In this document: in pieces, positions 33,698 through 42,273 of the stretch
Layout: every line of letters starts with the position of its first letter
Position numbering within the stretch: position 1 is the stretch's first letter
DNA from: Selenomonadales bacterium 4137-cl
GTDB taxonomy: Bacteria; Bacillota; Negativicutes; Sporomusales; UBA7701
NCBI GenBank assembly: GCA_032334055.1
Contig: JAUOZS010000001.1
Location: 776,001-840,000, forward strand
Direction of reading: 5' to 3'
Length of the DNA stretch: 64,000 bases
Notes under the pieces: generated by a model
Databases searched by the model: none
Told to the model about the DNA's origin: nothing
The model's input: the letters and a program-made list of their open reading frames with translations, nothing else
Translations under genes and position numbers: made by a program

Positions 33698-34048
33698 ATG
33701 AAATGTTCGATCTGCGGCCGGGATATTGCGCCGGACGAAAGCGCGTGCCCGTATTGCCGGGAAAGTGACGGGCAGGTCAAGGTGCTAACCTCGGCCGAGC
33801 GGGAGAGCTTTCAGGGGGTCACCCTGGACGACGGCCCGTCGGAGGAGGAGCGCCGGTACCAATACGAGCGCGGCGGCCAGCGAATACATGTCCGTCAGTT
33901 TTCCTTTGGCGGCAAGTCGAGTTTACTGACCAAGCTAATCATTCTCGCCGTCATCGGTGTAGTTGTTTTTGTCGTTTTGCCGGTGTTTTTCCTCTTTTTC
34001 GCCGCCGCAGGCTTGCTCTGGTTCATCGTCAGCCTGTTGCGCCGTTAG
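33698..34048 (+). CDS. Zinc-ribbon protein with C-terminal membrane helices
   Basis: 116 residues from ATG 33698 with GGGAGGG upstream. A C4 zinc ribbon at the very start (MKCSICGRDI..ACPYCRES) is followed by a charged linker (EEERRYQYERGGQRIHVRQF) and, from ~77, one or two membrane helices (LIILAVIGVVVFVVLPVFFL and an adjacent FFAAAGLLWFIVSLL). A cytoplasmic ribbon tethered to the membrane is a common layout for small bacterial proteins of unknown role. In tandem with the HTH protein upstream; a terminator follows at once. Confidence 0.75.
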   Translation: MKCSICGRDIAPDESACPYCRESDGQVKVLTSAERESFQGVTLDDGPSEEERRYQYERGGQRIHVRQFSFGGKSSLLTKLIILAVIGVVVFVVLPVFFLFFAAAGLLWFIVSLLRR

Positions 34049-34071
34049 GGAATCGTATAGGGACCTGAAAC

Positions 34072-34096
34072 AAAAGCCGCCCGGAGGGCGGCTTTT
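34072..34096. terminator. Terminator between convergent genes
   Basis: AAAAGCCGCC, loop CGGAG, GGCGGCTTTT: 10-bp stem with A-run on the left and T-run on the right, so it can work for both the zinc-ribbon gene and the minus-strand radical SAM gene. Confidence 0.88.
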
Positions 34097-34104
34097 ATGT
34101 CGGG

Positions 34105-34995
34105 TCAGAACGAGCCTGTATTGTTGTAGGTGGGGGTCGTTTTATTCTTGAAAACCTCGAGCACTTCGTCGATGTCGGTTAGAAGCTGGGCTTTGTCGTG
34201 GGGCAGCGTCCCGGCCAGGGGCAGGAAGTTCGATACATGATTGCTGCGGAAGATGCAGGGGCCGGTGACGTCGATATGCTCCATCATCAGCTTTAGTTCC
34301 TGCAGCAGGCCGTAAGGGGAGAGGGGCCGGAAATCGCCCCGGTCGGCCGCCGCTCGCAGGGGGGTTCCGTCATGGAGCATAAGGGTGAGGGCGCTGAGCA
34401 TCGTGGGGCTGATGGCGCTTGCCACCCGGGCGGTGCCGAGGGCGTGTTCACGGGTGCGCTCTTCGCCGCCCAGGCCGAGGATGACCATGACCGACAGCTT
34501 GATACCGGCCTCGAGAACCCGGCGTCCGGCGGCGATCATTTCAGCGGCGGTGCCGCCCTTGCTGACTTTCTTGAGTACTTCGTCGTCGCCGCTTTCGACG
34601 CCCAGATAGATGATTTGCAGGCCGGCCGCCTTGAGGGCCGCCAGTTCGTCGGGCTTTTTGCGCAGGATATCCTGCGGCCCGCCGTAGCAGGTTACGCGGG
34701 AGAGTTTGGGGAAGGCGGCGCGCAGTTTGGCAAGGATGGCGAGCAGGCGGTCGGTTTTGAGGACTAACGCGTTGCCGTCGGCGAGGAAGATACGCCTTGT
34801 CTCCGGCCAGTAGCGTGACGCTTTGTCGATGAGGGACGCAACTTCTTCGTCGGGGCGGGCCCGGAATTGCACCTCACGGTACATGCCGCAGAAGGAGCAG
34901 GCGTTATGGGAACAGCCGATGGTTACTCTCAGGATGAGGCTGTTGGCTTCGGAAGGGGGGCGAAATACCATGCCTTCGGCGTTGTCGAAATACAT
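34105..34995 (-). CDS. Radical SAM protein with CX4CX2C motif
   Basis: 296 residues from ATG 34995 with CCGGAGGATAATAAACC upstream. The cluster motif is IGCSHNACSFCGMY, with four residues between the first two cysteines instead of three, as is usual in one Elp3/MiaB-like subgroup. The TIM-barrel elements continue with RIFLADGNALVL, YLGVESGDDEVLKKVSKGG and VMVILGLGGEERTREHA. The C-terminus ends with a NHVSNFLPLAGTLPHDK block common in this subgroup. Substrate and product are unknown. It is separated by 33 nt from nadE on the same strand and may be co-transcribed with it. Confidence 0.88.
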   Translation of the reverse strand: MYFDNAEGMVFRPPSEANSLILRVTIGCSHNACSFCGMYREVQFRARPDEEVASLIDKASRYWPETRRIFLADGNALVLKTDRLLAILAKLRAAFPKLSRVTCYGGPQDILRKKPDELAALKAAGLQIIYLGVESGDDEVLKKVSKGGTAAEMIAAGRRVLEAGIKLSVMVILGLGGEERTREHALGTARVASAISPTMLSALTLMLHDGTPLRAAADRGDFRPLSPYGLLQELKLMMEHIDVTGPCIFRSNHVSNFLPLAGTLPHDKAQLLTDIDEVLEVFKNKTTPTYNNTGSF

Positions 34996-35028
34996 TGGTT
35001 TATTATCCTCCGGAATTTGTTTACATTC

Positions 35029-36936
35029 TTAGCGGGTGGCGCCGAGGAGTTTTTCCTTAAGTTTGTGGTAGGCGGCCGTGAAGTGCGGCCCGTTCTGGGC
35101 TTCGCGGTGGTCGAAGCCGTAAGCTCGACGGCTTACTGCGAGCACCGGCGGCGCCTGGATGCGCTTGGCAACCGCCAGGCCGGTGTAAAGCCGCCACCAC
35201 TTTTCGAGGTCGGCGATGAATTCAGCCGCCGATGGGAAAAGGCGGGCCACCAGGCCGTTTTCGCAGCCGAGTTTCGCTTCAAGTTCGCCGGCTGCATACC
35301 AGGCGAGGATGTCTTCGGGAGTCGCCCTGTCCCACCATTCCATGAACGACCGGAAAAGATAGTCATGGTAGGGGTATACCAGCGGGTCGCCCTTGCCCTC
35401 GTCCACCGCCTGTTCGGGGGATAGCTCGGCGCTGGGGACAAGGCGGAACACCGACGCCGGGATAACTTCGCAGCCGTAGACGACATCGTTGATGTATCCG
35501 GCGACGGCGTAAACCTGATGCTTCCAGAGATCGGCGAGCGCGGCCAGGAAGCCTGCCTGGTCGCCGTAGAGAGTGGCGTAGCCGACGGTAAGCTCGCTCT
35601 TGTTGGCGTTGCAGGTGAACCCGCCACCGAAAGCCGCCGCCAGGCCGGCCAGGACACGGGCTGAACGGTCTCGGGCCTGAATGTTCTCGGTCATAAAAGG
35701 AGTGACGGTCAGACGGGAACTGCTGCCATCCCGCATGTTTACGATTTCCGTTTGCCTGAACTGATTTACGGTGAAATCGACCGCGTCCTGGATGGGCACT
35801 ACGGCGTACAGGCAGCCGAGGTTCTTCGCGAGTTCTTCGGCAAGGTTTTTGGTGGTGGCGGAGTTGTAGACGCTGGGAAGATTGACGAGCAGTACATTGC
35901 TCGGACCAAGAATGTTGGTGTAGAGAGCGGCGGCAAGGGCCGAGTCGATGCCGCCCGATACGCCGATTACGACCTTTTTCAGCCCGACCTGGTCCAGGAA
36001 CTTTGCGGTGCCGTAACGGAGCGTCTGGAAGACGATAGGGATCCCCTGGTCGTCGGGAACCGTTGTCACCGGCGCCAGGTTTTCGCCACTTATGTCGAGG
36101 TCGAGGTCGACCGTCATCATGGCGGGAGCAAAAGGCGGACAAAAGGCGACGATCCGGCCGCAACCATCGTAGACGGTACTGAAGCCGTCGAAGGTGTACA
36201 CCGTTTTGCCGTTGTTCTGGAGGCCGACATTGTTAACATAAGCCAAGGGGATGCCGTTTTCCTGCGCTTCTTTCGAAAAGACGCGGTTGCGCTTATTGTT
36301 TTTGCCGAGAGTGAAGGGTGAACTGGAAATGTTGACGATCAGTTCGGCACCATTATTTTTTAGGGCTGAGACCGGCTTGAGGCCGTAGTCGTCACTCCAG
36401 CCGTCCTCGCAGAGGATACAGCCGATATTGACTTTTCGGCCGCCGATGGTTACGGCGACCGGCCGGAGAAGTTCGGCAGGCTGCCGCCCGAGGTCCAGGG
36501 CCAGTTTGCGCAGGCTGTAGAAATGGCGAGAGTCGTCGAATTCCCGGTAATTTGGCTGGAGGGATTTGATGCGAAAAGGATAGGGAAAGTGATCGCCGCC
36601 GAGCAGTTCGCCGTCCTGGGCGACGAAAAAGGCGTTGTATTTTCGCACCCGGCCGTCGTCGCCGCGTTTAGCCCAGTCGAGGCCGACGTTGCCGAACATG
36701 ACGCACAGACCGCGGGAGGCGGCGACGATGCGGCGGCCGTATTCCTCGCAATCGCGGAGAAAGGCCTGCTGCTCCCAAGTATCGCCGAGAAGGTAGCCGG
36801 GCACGGCCATTTCCGGGAAAACTACTATTTCGACTTTTTTTGCGCGGGCCTCGTCGATCATCGCCAGCATCGCCGCGCTATTCAGGTCCGGCCGTCCCGG
36901 GACTACTTCCATTTGGGCCAGGGCTATTCTAATCAA
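35029..36936 (-). CDS. nadE: Glutamine-dependent NAD+ synthetase
   Basis: 635 residues from TTG 36936, with GAGGTGACC about 7 nt upstream. The N-terminal nitrilase domain (~1-270) supplies ammonia from Gln, with catalytic residues in VVFPEMAVPGYLLGD (Glu), and ILCEDGW (Cys near 175). The C-terminal synthetase domain (~300-600) has the PP-loop IGVSGGIDSALAAAL. It converts deamido-NAD+ to NAD+ with ATP, the last step of NAD synthesis. Length is near the usual ~640 for the two-domain form. Follows (on the minus strand, leads) the radical SAM gene; no other NAD genes nearby. Confidence 0.95.
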   Translation of the reverse strand: MIRIALAQMEVVPGRPDLNSAAMLAMIDEARAKKVEIVVFPEMAVPGYLLGDTWEQQAFLRDCEEYGRRIVAASRGLCVMFGNVGLDWAKRGDDGRVRKYNAFFVAQDGELLGGDHFPYPFRIKSLQPNYREFDDSRHFYSLRKLALDLGRQPAELLRPVAVTIGGRKVNIGCILCEDGWSDDYGLKPVSALKNNGAELIVNISSSPFTLGKNNKRNRVFSKEAQENGIPLAYVNNVGLQNNGKTVYTFDGFSTVYDGCGRIVAFCPPFAPAMMTVDLDLDISGENLAPVTTVPDDQGIPIVFQTLRYGTAKFLDQVGLKKVVIGVSGGIDSALAAALYTNILGPSNVLLVNLPSVYNSATTKNLAEELAKNLGCLYAVVPIQDAVDFTVNQFRQTEIVNMRDGSSSRLTVTPFMTENIQARDRSARVLAGLAAAFGGGFTCNANKSELTVGYATLYGDQAGFLAALADLWKHQVYAVAGYINDVVYGCEVIPASVFRLVPSAELSPEQAVDEGKGDPLVYPYHDYLFRSFMEWWDRATPEDILAWYAAGELEAKLGCENGLVARLFPSAAEFIADLEKWWRLYTGLAVAKRIQAPPVLAVSRRAYGFDHREAQNGPHFTAAYHKLKEKLLGATR

Positions 36937-37137
36937 AAAAGGTCACCTCACGTGTTGACGATCAGGAATTTTCCGCCGGGATAGTAAAAGACAGGAATGT
37001 TGGCTGCCGTTGTGGAAATGCTTTTATTATCATTCTCTGCCGGCAGGTTTATTCCTTTCGCCCCGGGCAAAATGCGCCCGGAGTCTGCCTGCGGGATACA
37101 GTGAAGGGTCGGGGTCCGGCCCAAAGGAGATGACAAG

Positions 37138-38094
37138 ATGTTTGAAAAAGTGCTGGCCGCGGCCGGGCGGATCGATGGAGTGGCCCACCGTACACCGGTT
37201 ATGACATCGAGGCTTTTGAACGAGGTTGCCGGCAACGCCGTCTTTCTTAAGTGCGAGAACTTTCAGCGGATGGGCGCCTTCAAGTTCAGGGGCGCGTACA
37301 ACGCGGTGACGGCTTTACCGTCCGACGAACGTGCACGGGGCATCGTAACTTATTCCTCCGGCAACCACGCTCAGGCGATAGCCCTTACCGGCAGCTTGCT
37401 GGGGATTGCCACCACCGTCATCATGCCTTCGGACGCGCCGGCGGTCAAGTTCGCCGCCACAGAGGGGTATGGGGCGAAAATCGTTAAGTACGATAAGGAA
37501 AGTACGACGCGGGAAAAGGTGGCTGACGAATTGATGGCCCAATACGGGTATACGCTGATCCCGCCTTTCGATCACGAGGATGTCGTGGCCGGACAGGGAA
37601 CGTCCGCCAAAGAACTTATCGAGGACGTCGGCGGCCTGGATTATGTTTTCTCCCCGTGCGGCGGCGGCGGATTGCTTTCCGGCACTGCCGTCAGCGCCAA
37701 GCATCTTCTGCCCGGATGCCGGGTTATCGGTGTCGAGCCGGAGTTGGCCGACGATGCCGTTCGCTCGTTCAAGACAGGCGAACTGCATTCGGTTAAGAAC
37801 CCGCCCACGATCGCCGACGGGCTGCGCACGCCGTCGCTGGGGAAAATCACTTTCCCGCTCGTGCGCAAGTACGTGGACGATATGGTAACAGTCAGCGAGG
37901 AAGAGATAATCAGCACGATGTACTACCTGTGGACCCGCCTTAAGATCGTCGTAGAACCCTCCGGGGCCGTAGGCCTCGCGCCGCTTTTCCACCGTAAACT
38001 GCCCTTTACCGGCAAACGGGTCGGCGTTATTCTCAGCGGCGGCAACGTCGATGTGCGGGAGGCCGGCAAGTTGTTTGCCGCGGTGCGCGACTGA
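37138..38094 (+). CDS. Threonine/serine dehydratase-type PLP enzyme
   Basis: 318 residues from ATG 37138 with AAAGGAGATGAC upstream. Fold-type II PLP enzyme: the Lys is in MGAFKFRGAYNA, the glycine loop in SSGNHAQAIALTG, and the phosphate-binding loop is SPCGGGGLLSGTA. There is no C-terminal ACT domain, so it is the short, catabolic (TdcB/serine-racemase/hydroxyaspartate dehydratase) type rather than the biosynthetic IlvA. The reaction is probably deamination of threonine or serine to the 2-oxo acid; racemase activity cannot be excluded. Single gene between nadE (divergent) and a small exported protein. Confidence 0.88.
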   Translation: MFEKVLAAAGRIDGVAHRTPVMTSRLLNEVAGNAVFLKCENFQRMGAFKFRGAYNAVTALPSDERARGIVTYSSGNHAQAIALTGSLLGIATTVIMPSDAPAVKFAATEGYGAKIVKYDKESTTREKVADELMAQYGYTLIPPFDHEDVVAGQGTSAKELIEDVGGLDYVFSPCGGGGLLSGTAVSAKHLLPGCRVIGVEPELADDAVRSFKTGELHSVKNPPTIADGLRTPSLGKITFPLVRKYVDDMVTVSEEEIISTMYYLWTRLKIVVEPSGAVGLAPLFHRKLPFTGKRVGVILSGGNVDVREAGKLFAAVRD

Positions 38095-38211
38095 CGAGGA
38101 AAAATTTGTGGTCATTGGGAAGAATTACAGGGAAAAGCTTTATGGCGGCGAACAATAATGTTGTGGCGGATTGATAAGGCAACGCCATGTCCAAAGGGGA
38201 GATTTCTTCGC

Positions 38212-38808
38212 ATGCGACGTTTTTTGCTCGCTCTTGTGGTTGTTTCGGTCTTGAACCTCTTGTCCGCGCCGCCGGCGGTCTATGCGGAAGAGGGGGTAAT
38301 TTTCCACAGACCGACGGTTGCTATGCTGCCGGTAATCAACAACTCCGGCCAAAAACGGACCGAGTACATTACTGAGATCGTCACCGAAGCTTTGTACGCC
38401 AAGTTCGGCTCCGGTCGTTACCTGTTGGTGGACGGCCAGACGCTGGATGATGCCCTGCGTCGTCAAGGCATCGACGATATTCATGCGGCAAGCGACGCCG
38501 CTCTCTTTGGTGCCTTGAGGAACCTGGGAATCGATTACGCCGCCAGGGCTGAGATTCACCCGCTCATCGTCCGGCAACGGGTTCACTTTCCCGATGTTTT
38601 CTTGCTTATGAAGGCCTGGTCGGCTTCGGTGCCGGTAACTTTCGCGGTCACTAACGTCCGTACAGGCGGCTATGCGTACGAGGCATATTTCAACGAATAT
38701 GCCAAACACGATTTCTTTATCGGCTTTGCCGACCGCCACCAGGCGATTCGCCTCGCTCTCGACAAGGTTGTGGAGAAGTTCGCCCAGGAGCAGATCAGCC
38801 TAGAATAA
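38212..38808 (+). CDS. Small exported protein (possible envelope/outer-membrane factor)
   Basis: 198 residues from ATG 38212 (GGGGAG upstream); the longer frame from 38158 lacks a site. The N-terminus is a signal peptide (RRFLLALVVVSVLNLLSAPP...YA). The mature part begins HRPTVAMLPVINNSGQKRTE and has ITEIVTEALYAKFGSGRYLL, a pattern of the small CsgG-like or FlgO-like alpha/beta domains that precede an outer-membrane or periplasmic role. No lipobox Cys. The Negativicutes have an outer membrane, so a periplasmic location is reasonable. Not recognised at family level. Confidence 0.6.
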   Translation: MRRFLLALVVVSVLNLLSAPPAVYAEEGVIFHRPTVAMLPVINNSGQKRTEYITEIVTEALYAKFGSGRYLLVDGQTLDDALRRQGIDDIHAASDAALFGALRNLGIDYAARAEIHPLIVRQRVHFPDVFLLMKAWSASVPVTFAVTNVRTGGYAYEAYFNEYAKHDFFIGFADRHQAIRLALDKVVEKFAQEQISLE

Positions 38809-38839
38809 GGATATGAGGACGGATTCCCCTGGGTAAGAT

Positions 38840-38869
38840 TTGACTGAAACGACGGACGGTTGGTATAAT
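38840..38869 (+). promoter_or_regulatory. Sigma-A-type promoter of the riboswitch-cobT unit
   Basis: TTGACT at 38840-38845, 18 nt, TATAAT at 38864-38869. Transcription would start near 38876, just ahead of the cobalamin riboswitch. Confidence 0.75.
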
Positions 38870-38887
38870 AACACAGAATATTATACG

Positions 38888-39060
38888 GTTGAGGTGCCCC
38901 CGTGCTCAGCGGGGGATAATAGGGAAGTCGGAGCATGTCTCATGTTGCCGCGCGGTCCCGCCACTGTACCGGGGAGAGCCTGCATTGCCACTCGCTGAGG
39001 GGAAGGCGCAGGATCCAGGAACCGGGAGCCAGGAGACCTGCCTTTGCCGTCGGTACGAAC
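38888..39060 (+). ncRNA. Cobalamin riboswitch
   Basis: GAGGTGCCCC at the start, AGGGAAGTCGG near 38922, the core GCGCGGTCCCGCCACTGTA near 38952, and the closing GCCAGGAGACCTGCC near 39028 are the conserved blocks of the B12-sensing aptamer in their proper order. It leads into a terminator and the CobT pair. Small ORFs across it are spurious. Confidence 0.95.
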
Positions 39061-39096
39061 CTTCGAGGAAAGGTGAGTAATCTCCCGGTCGTTTTC

Positions 39097-39133
39097 GGCT
39101 TTTTGGGGGTTATTCACCCCTGAGAAGCCTTTT
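39097..39133 (+). terminator. Terminator of the riboswitch expression platform
   Basis: GGCTT...GGGG-TTATTCA-CCCC...AAGCC followed by TTTT. The hairpin lies between aptamer and cobT, 20 nt before the start codon, so cobamide binding most likely stops transcription. Confidence 0.8.
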
Positions 39134-39153
39134 GCATTTTAAGGAGGTATTTC

Positions 39154-40233
39154 ATGAAGTTGCTTGAGGAAACATTGGCGGCGATCGCGCCACCAGACGC
39201 CGGGGTGATGGCCAAGGTTCAGGCGAGGCTGGACAGTCTGACAAAACCGCCGGGCAGTCTCGGCAGGCTTGAGGATATCGTGCGCCAATACGCCGGCGTC
39301 ACCGGCGAGGAGCGGCCGGCCATACCCAGGAAATGCATGGTGCTGGCGGCCGCTGACCACGGCGTCGCCCGGTTGGGGCTCAGCGCTTACCCGATAGAGA
39401 CCACCATTCACATGACCAGGAACTATCTTGTTTCCCGGGGGGCCGGCGCCAACGCACTGGCTAAATTCAGCGGCGCCGACCTGGTCGTCGTTGATGTGGG
39501 GATAGCGGGCGATATGTCCGATGTTCCGGGGCTGTGGCATCGCAAGATTGCTTACGGAACGGCCGATTTTACCCAGGGGCCGGCCATGACGGGGGATCAG
39601 GCGGTCGCAGCGCTCGAAGCCGGTATCGAAATCGTTGCTGATCGGGTCGGTAAAGGTTATCGCTGCTTCAGTATCGGCGAGATGGGTATTGGCAACACGA
39701 CCTCAAGCGCAGCCATAGTAGCCGCTTTCACCGGGATAACCCCCGAACAGGCCACTGGCCGGGGCACGGGAATCTCGGACAGTCGCCTGGCCACCAAAAT
39801 AGACGCTGTCCGTAAAGGGCTGGCAGTCAATAAACCCGACCCAACCGACGGTCTCGATGTCCTGGCCAAGGTGGGGGGGTTCGAAATCGGCGCCCTGGCG
39901 GGCGCGATCCTCGGCGCGGCCGCCAAACGCTGCCTGGTCGTGATCGACGGCTTTAACGCCAGCGCCGCTGCGCTTATTGCCACTTCGCTATCGCCCGTCG
40001 CCCGCGAGTACCTCCTGGCGTCCCATCTCTCGGCCGAGCCGGCCCACACGAAAATGCTTGAGCGTCTCGGCCTTGAGGCATACATCGATATGGGTCTCCG
40101 CCTTGGCGAGGCGACCGGAGCGTCATTGGCCATGGATCTTCTCGATGCGGCGATCATGATGCTGGCCGGGATGGCTACTTTCGCCGAGGCGGGCGTCTGC
40201 GGCGACAGTCGGGAGGTCTGTAAATCATGCTAA
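39154..40233 (+). CDS. CobT homologue 1, ArsA/ArsB-like (lower-ligand phosphoribosyltransferase)
   Basis: 359 residues from ATG 39154 with AAGGAGG upstream. CobT family: LTKPPGSLGRLEDI near 30, AAADHGVARLGLSAYP near 65, GEMGIGNTTSSAAIV near 175 and YIDMGLRLGEATGASLAMDL near 312, where the Glu is the catalytic base in CobT. The enzyme transfers ribose-phosphate from nicotinate mononucleotide to a lower-ligand base. The overlapping second copy makes this the ArsA/ArsB arrangement of Sporomusa ovata, a heterodimer that activates phenol and p-cresol. Which copy is A and which is B was not decided. Controlled by the cobalamin riboswitch. Confidence 0.88.
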   Translation: MKLLEETLAAIAPPDAGVMAKVQARLDSLTKPPGSLGRLEDIVRQYAGVTGEERPAIPRKCMVLAAADHGVARLGLSAYPIETTIHMTRNYLVSRGAGANALAKFSGADLVVVDVGIAGDMSDVPGLWHRKIAYGTADFTQGPAMTGDQAVAALEAGIEIVADRVGKGYRCFSIGEMGIGNTTSSAAIVAAFTGITPEQATGRGTGISDSRLATKIDAVRKGLAVNKPDPTDGLDVLAKVGGFEIGALAGAILGAAAKRCLVVIDGFNASAAALIATSLSPVAREYLLASHLSAEPAHTKMLERLGLEAYIDMGLRLGEATGASLAMDLLDAAIMMLAGMATFAEAGVCGDSREVCKSC

Positions 40234-41315
40234 AAGATACGATTGCTGCGATAGGCCCTCTGGATGAGACGGCGATGGCTGACTGCCAACTGCGGATCGA
40301 CAACCTGACCAAGCCCTTGGGAAGTTTACACGGCTTAGAGCGTCTCGCGGTCCTGATGGCCGGCATCACCGGACGGGCGAGGCCGCGGGACCTTGTGAAG
40401 CACATAATCCTCATGGCTGCCGACCACGGGGTGGCCGCCGAAGGCGTCAGCGCTTATCCGCGGGAAGTGACCCCTCAGATGGTGATGAATTTCTGCAACG
40501 GCGGCGCGGCCATCAATGCGTTCGCCCGCCATGCCGGGGCGCAACTGATACTTGTGGATATCGGCGTTGCCGTCGAACTCCCACCGATGCCCGGTCTTTA
40601 CCGCGAGAAGGTCGCTCCCGGCACTGCCAATATCGCCCTTGGCCCGGCAATGACCCGCGAGCAGGCGCTAAGGGCGATCGACGTAGGCATAAGGATGGCC
40701 CGGGTTGCCGTGAGCAAGGGAGCGGGAGTCATCGGCCTGGGCGAAATGGGGATCGGCAACACTACTCCCAGCACGGCGATAATTGCCAGCTACAGCGAAA
40801 GACAACATACCGAGCTTACCGGCCGCGGCACCGGGTTGTCGGCCGCCGCTATCGCTCACAAGGCTGACATCATCGCCCGCGCCCTGGCCGTGAACAGGCC
40901 CGACCCCGCCGATCCGCTCGATGTGCTCGCCAAGGTGGGCGGCTTCGAGATTGCCGGACTGGTGGGCGTTATCCTCGGCGCCGCCGCCGGCCGGGCGGCG
41001 GTGGTTATCGATGGCATAATCACGAGCGCGGCGGCTCTACTGGCGGTGAAGCTGGCCCCCGCCGCCGGGCGGTACCTGGTCGGCTCGCATTTTTCCTGTG
41101 AACCCGCCCATCGAGAAGCCCTGAAGCTTATCGGTCTTGATGCTTACCTCCATCTCAACATGCGGCTGGGGGAGGGGACGGGGGCGGCTCTCGGCATGAG
41201 GCTGATCGACGCCGGGCTGCATGTGCTCAACGACATGAAGACGTTCGGCGAGGCGGCGGTAGCGGTCGCCCAGGACGGCCCCGGGGCGCTCAGGCAGAGC
41301 GCTGATATCGTATAA
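40227..41315 (+). CDS. CobT homologue 2, ArsA/ArsB-like partner
   Basis: 362 residues; ATG 40227 lies inside the end of copy 1 (7-nt overlap), so the two are translationally coupled, as suits equal amounts of a heterodimer. Conserved motifs: LTKPLGSLHGLERL, MAADHGVAAEGVSAYP, GEMGIGNTTPSTAI, and LNMRLGEGTGAALGMRL with the Glu. It differs from copy 1 in the base-binding region, e.g. PREVTPQMVMNFCNGG against PIETTIHMTRNYLVSR, which may set specificity for phenolics over dimethylbenzimidazole. No other cobamide genes are in the window. The ArsAB assignment is inference from tandem layout and family. Confidence 0.88.
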   Translation: MLKDTIAAIGPLDETAMADCQLRIDNLTKPLGSLHGLERLAVLMAGITGRARPRDLVKHIILMAADHGVAAEGVSAYPREVTPQMVMNFCNGGAAINAFARHAGAQLILVDIGVAVELPPMPGLYREKVAPGTANIALGPAMTREQALRAIDVGIRMARVAVSKGAGVIGLGEMGIGNTTPSTAIIASYSERQHTELTGRGTGLSAAAIAHKADIIARALAVNRPDPADPLDVLAKVGGFEIAGLVGVILGAAAGRAAVVIDGIITSAAALLAVKLAPAAGRYLVGSHFSCEPAHREALKLIGLDAYLHLNMRLGEGTGAALGMRLIDAGLHVLNDMKTFGEAAVAVAQDGPGALRQSADIV

Positions 41316-41329
41316 CTAAATAACAAAAA

Positions 41330-41358
41330 AAAACGCTCGTCTGGCGACGGGCGTTTTT
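41330..41358. terminator. Bidirectional terminator, cobT pair / 41366 gene
   Basis: AACGCTCGTC, loop TGGC, GACGGGCGTT, with A-runs on the left and T-runs on the right; serves both convergent units. Confidence 0.88.
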
Positions 41359-41365
41359 GGTTACG

Positions 41366-42037
41366 TTACGGCAGTACGACCTCTGTAAGGGCGCACAGAT
41401 TGCTCCAGACGCGGAAGGTGCCGCCGAGCACAGTGAAACCGCCGGGGAAGACCGGGCCGAAGACGGTGACGAAGCCGAGGAAGTAGAAAGGCGGGAAGAA
41501 GGTGGTGGCGGTGCTGATGACCGAGATGAAGTGACGGCTGACTTCGCCCAGCTGGCCGGCGATGATCCAGCCGCCGAGGGTGGCGATGGCGACGTTCTGA
41601 CCCTCGAGTTCCTCGAGTTCGCAGAACAGTTCACGCTGCGGGCGTTCGCCGGCTTCGTCCGCACGGACGCTCATGGCTAGAGGCGGGCCGGGGGGGACGG
41701 CTGCGTCGAGAACACCCTGCGGGGGGAAGGGAGCGGAGAGAGGCGGGAAGAGGAACGGTCCTTCGACGATGTGGGCAAGGTTGCAGACATCCACGTACAG
41801 TTGATTGACAAGCAGCGGGAAGGCCAGGGTGGGGTTAGGGGGACGGTACTGGACGAGGGTGAGGCCGCCGATGCCCACCGGGGGAACCATGCTGATGATA
41901 CAGTCGTCGATGCGGCCTACCCGGCCGAAAATGGCCGTGCCGTCGATGAGCAGCAAGAGAACGTTACGTTCCCTGAAATCGGCCAACTCCTCCAGAATCT
42001 CCCTATTACAAAAATGATGTAACGGGGTATTTGCCAT
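41366..42037 (-). CDS. Two-repeat beta-barrel-like protein (Sm-like), cluster member 1
   Basis: 223 residues from ATG 42037 with GAAGGAGG upstream. The chain is an internal duplication: REILEELADFRERNVLLLLI and DGTAIFGRVGRIDDCIISMV in the first half align with RELFCELEELEGQNVAIATL and GGWIIAGQLGEVSRHFISVI in the second; each half ends in a V...N..(A/L)...VE-like strand. The strand-turn-strand with a central dG..~.G.l resembles Sm/Hfq-type barrels, but the resemblance is only by eye. There are Pro-rich linkers and no signal peptide. Two more genes of like pattern lie at 42274 and 43408. Function unknown. Confidence 0.6.
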   Translation of the reverse strand: MANTPLHHFCNREILEELADFRERNVLLLLIDGTAIFGRVGRIDDCIISMVPPVGIGGLTLVQYRPPNPTLAFPLLVNQLYVDVCNLAHIVEGPFLFPPLSAPFPPQGVLDAAVPPGPPLAMSVRADEAGERPQRELFCELEELEGQNVAIATLGGWIIAGQLGEVSRHFISVISTATTFFPPFYFLGFVTVFGPVFPGGFTVLGGTFRVWSNLCALTEVVLP

Positions 42038-42216
42038 TCGATAAACCTCCTTCACGATAGCTCATGGCGATTTCTAATATAGGTTATGACAAATTGACCG
42101 AATGTGTTCCAGAAAGGCGCTACGTACGGGCTTGCAACGGTCCGCGCCGTCAATGTGTCCCGGGATTCACGGTCTTGTGCAGAATAATATATACAAAGCG
42201 TAGCCGGCAGGGGAAA

Positions 42217-42240
42217 AACCTCAGCCCGCGGGCTGAGGTT
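42217..42240 (-). terminator. 24-bp perfect palindrome, terminator of the 42274 gene
   Basis: AACCTCAGCCCGCGGGCTGAGGTT, followed on the minus strand by a T-run. It lies 33 nt after the stop of the minus-strand gene ending at 42274. The region 42038-42216 shows no gene. Confidence 0.8.
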
Positions 42241-42273
42241 CGACAGTTGGCGTTGCCGGCCGCGGACTGTTTT

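Noticed and set aside
38889..39123. Short ORFs on both strands ahead of the CobT pair
   Set aside because: They lie within the cobalamin riboswitch and its terminator, whose conserved blocks explain the sequence.
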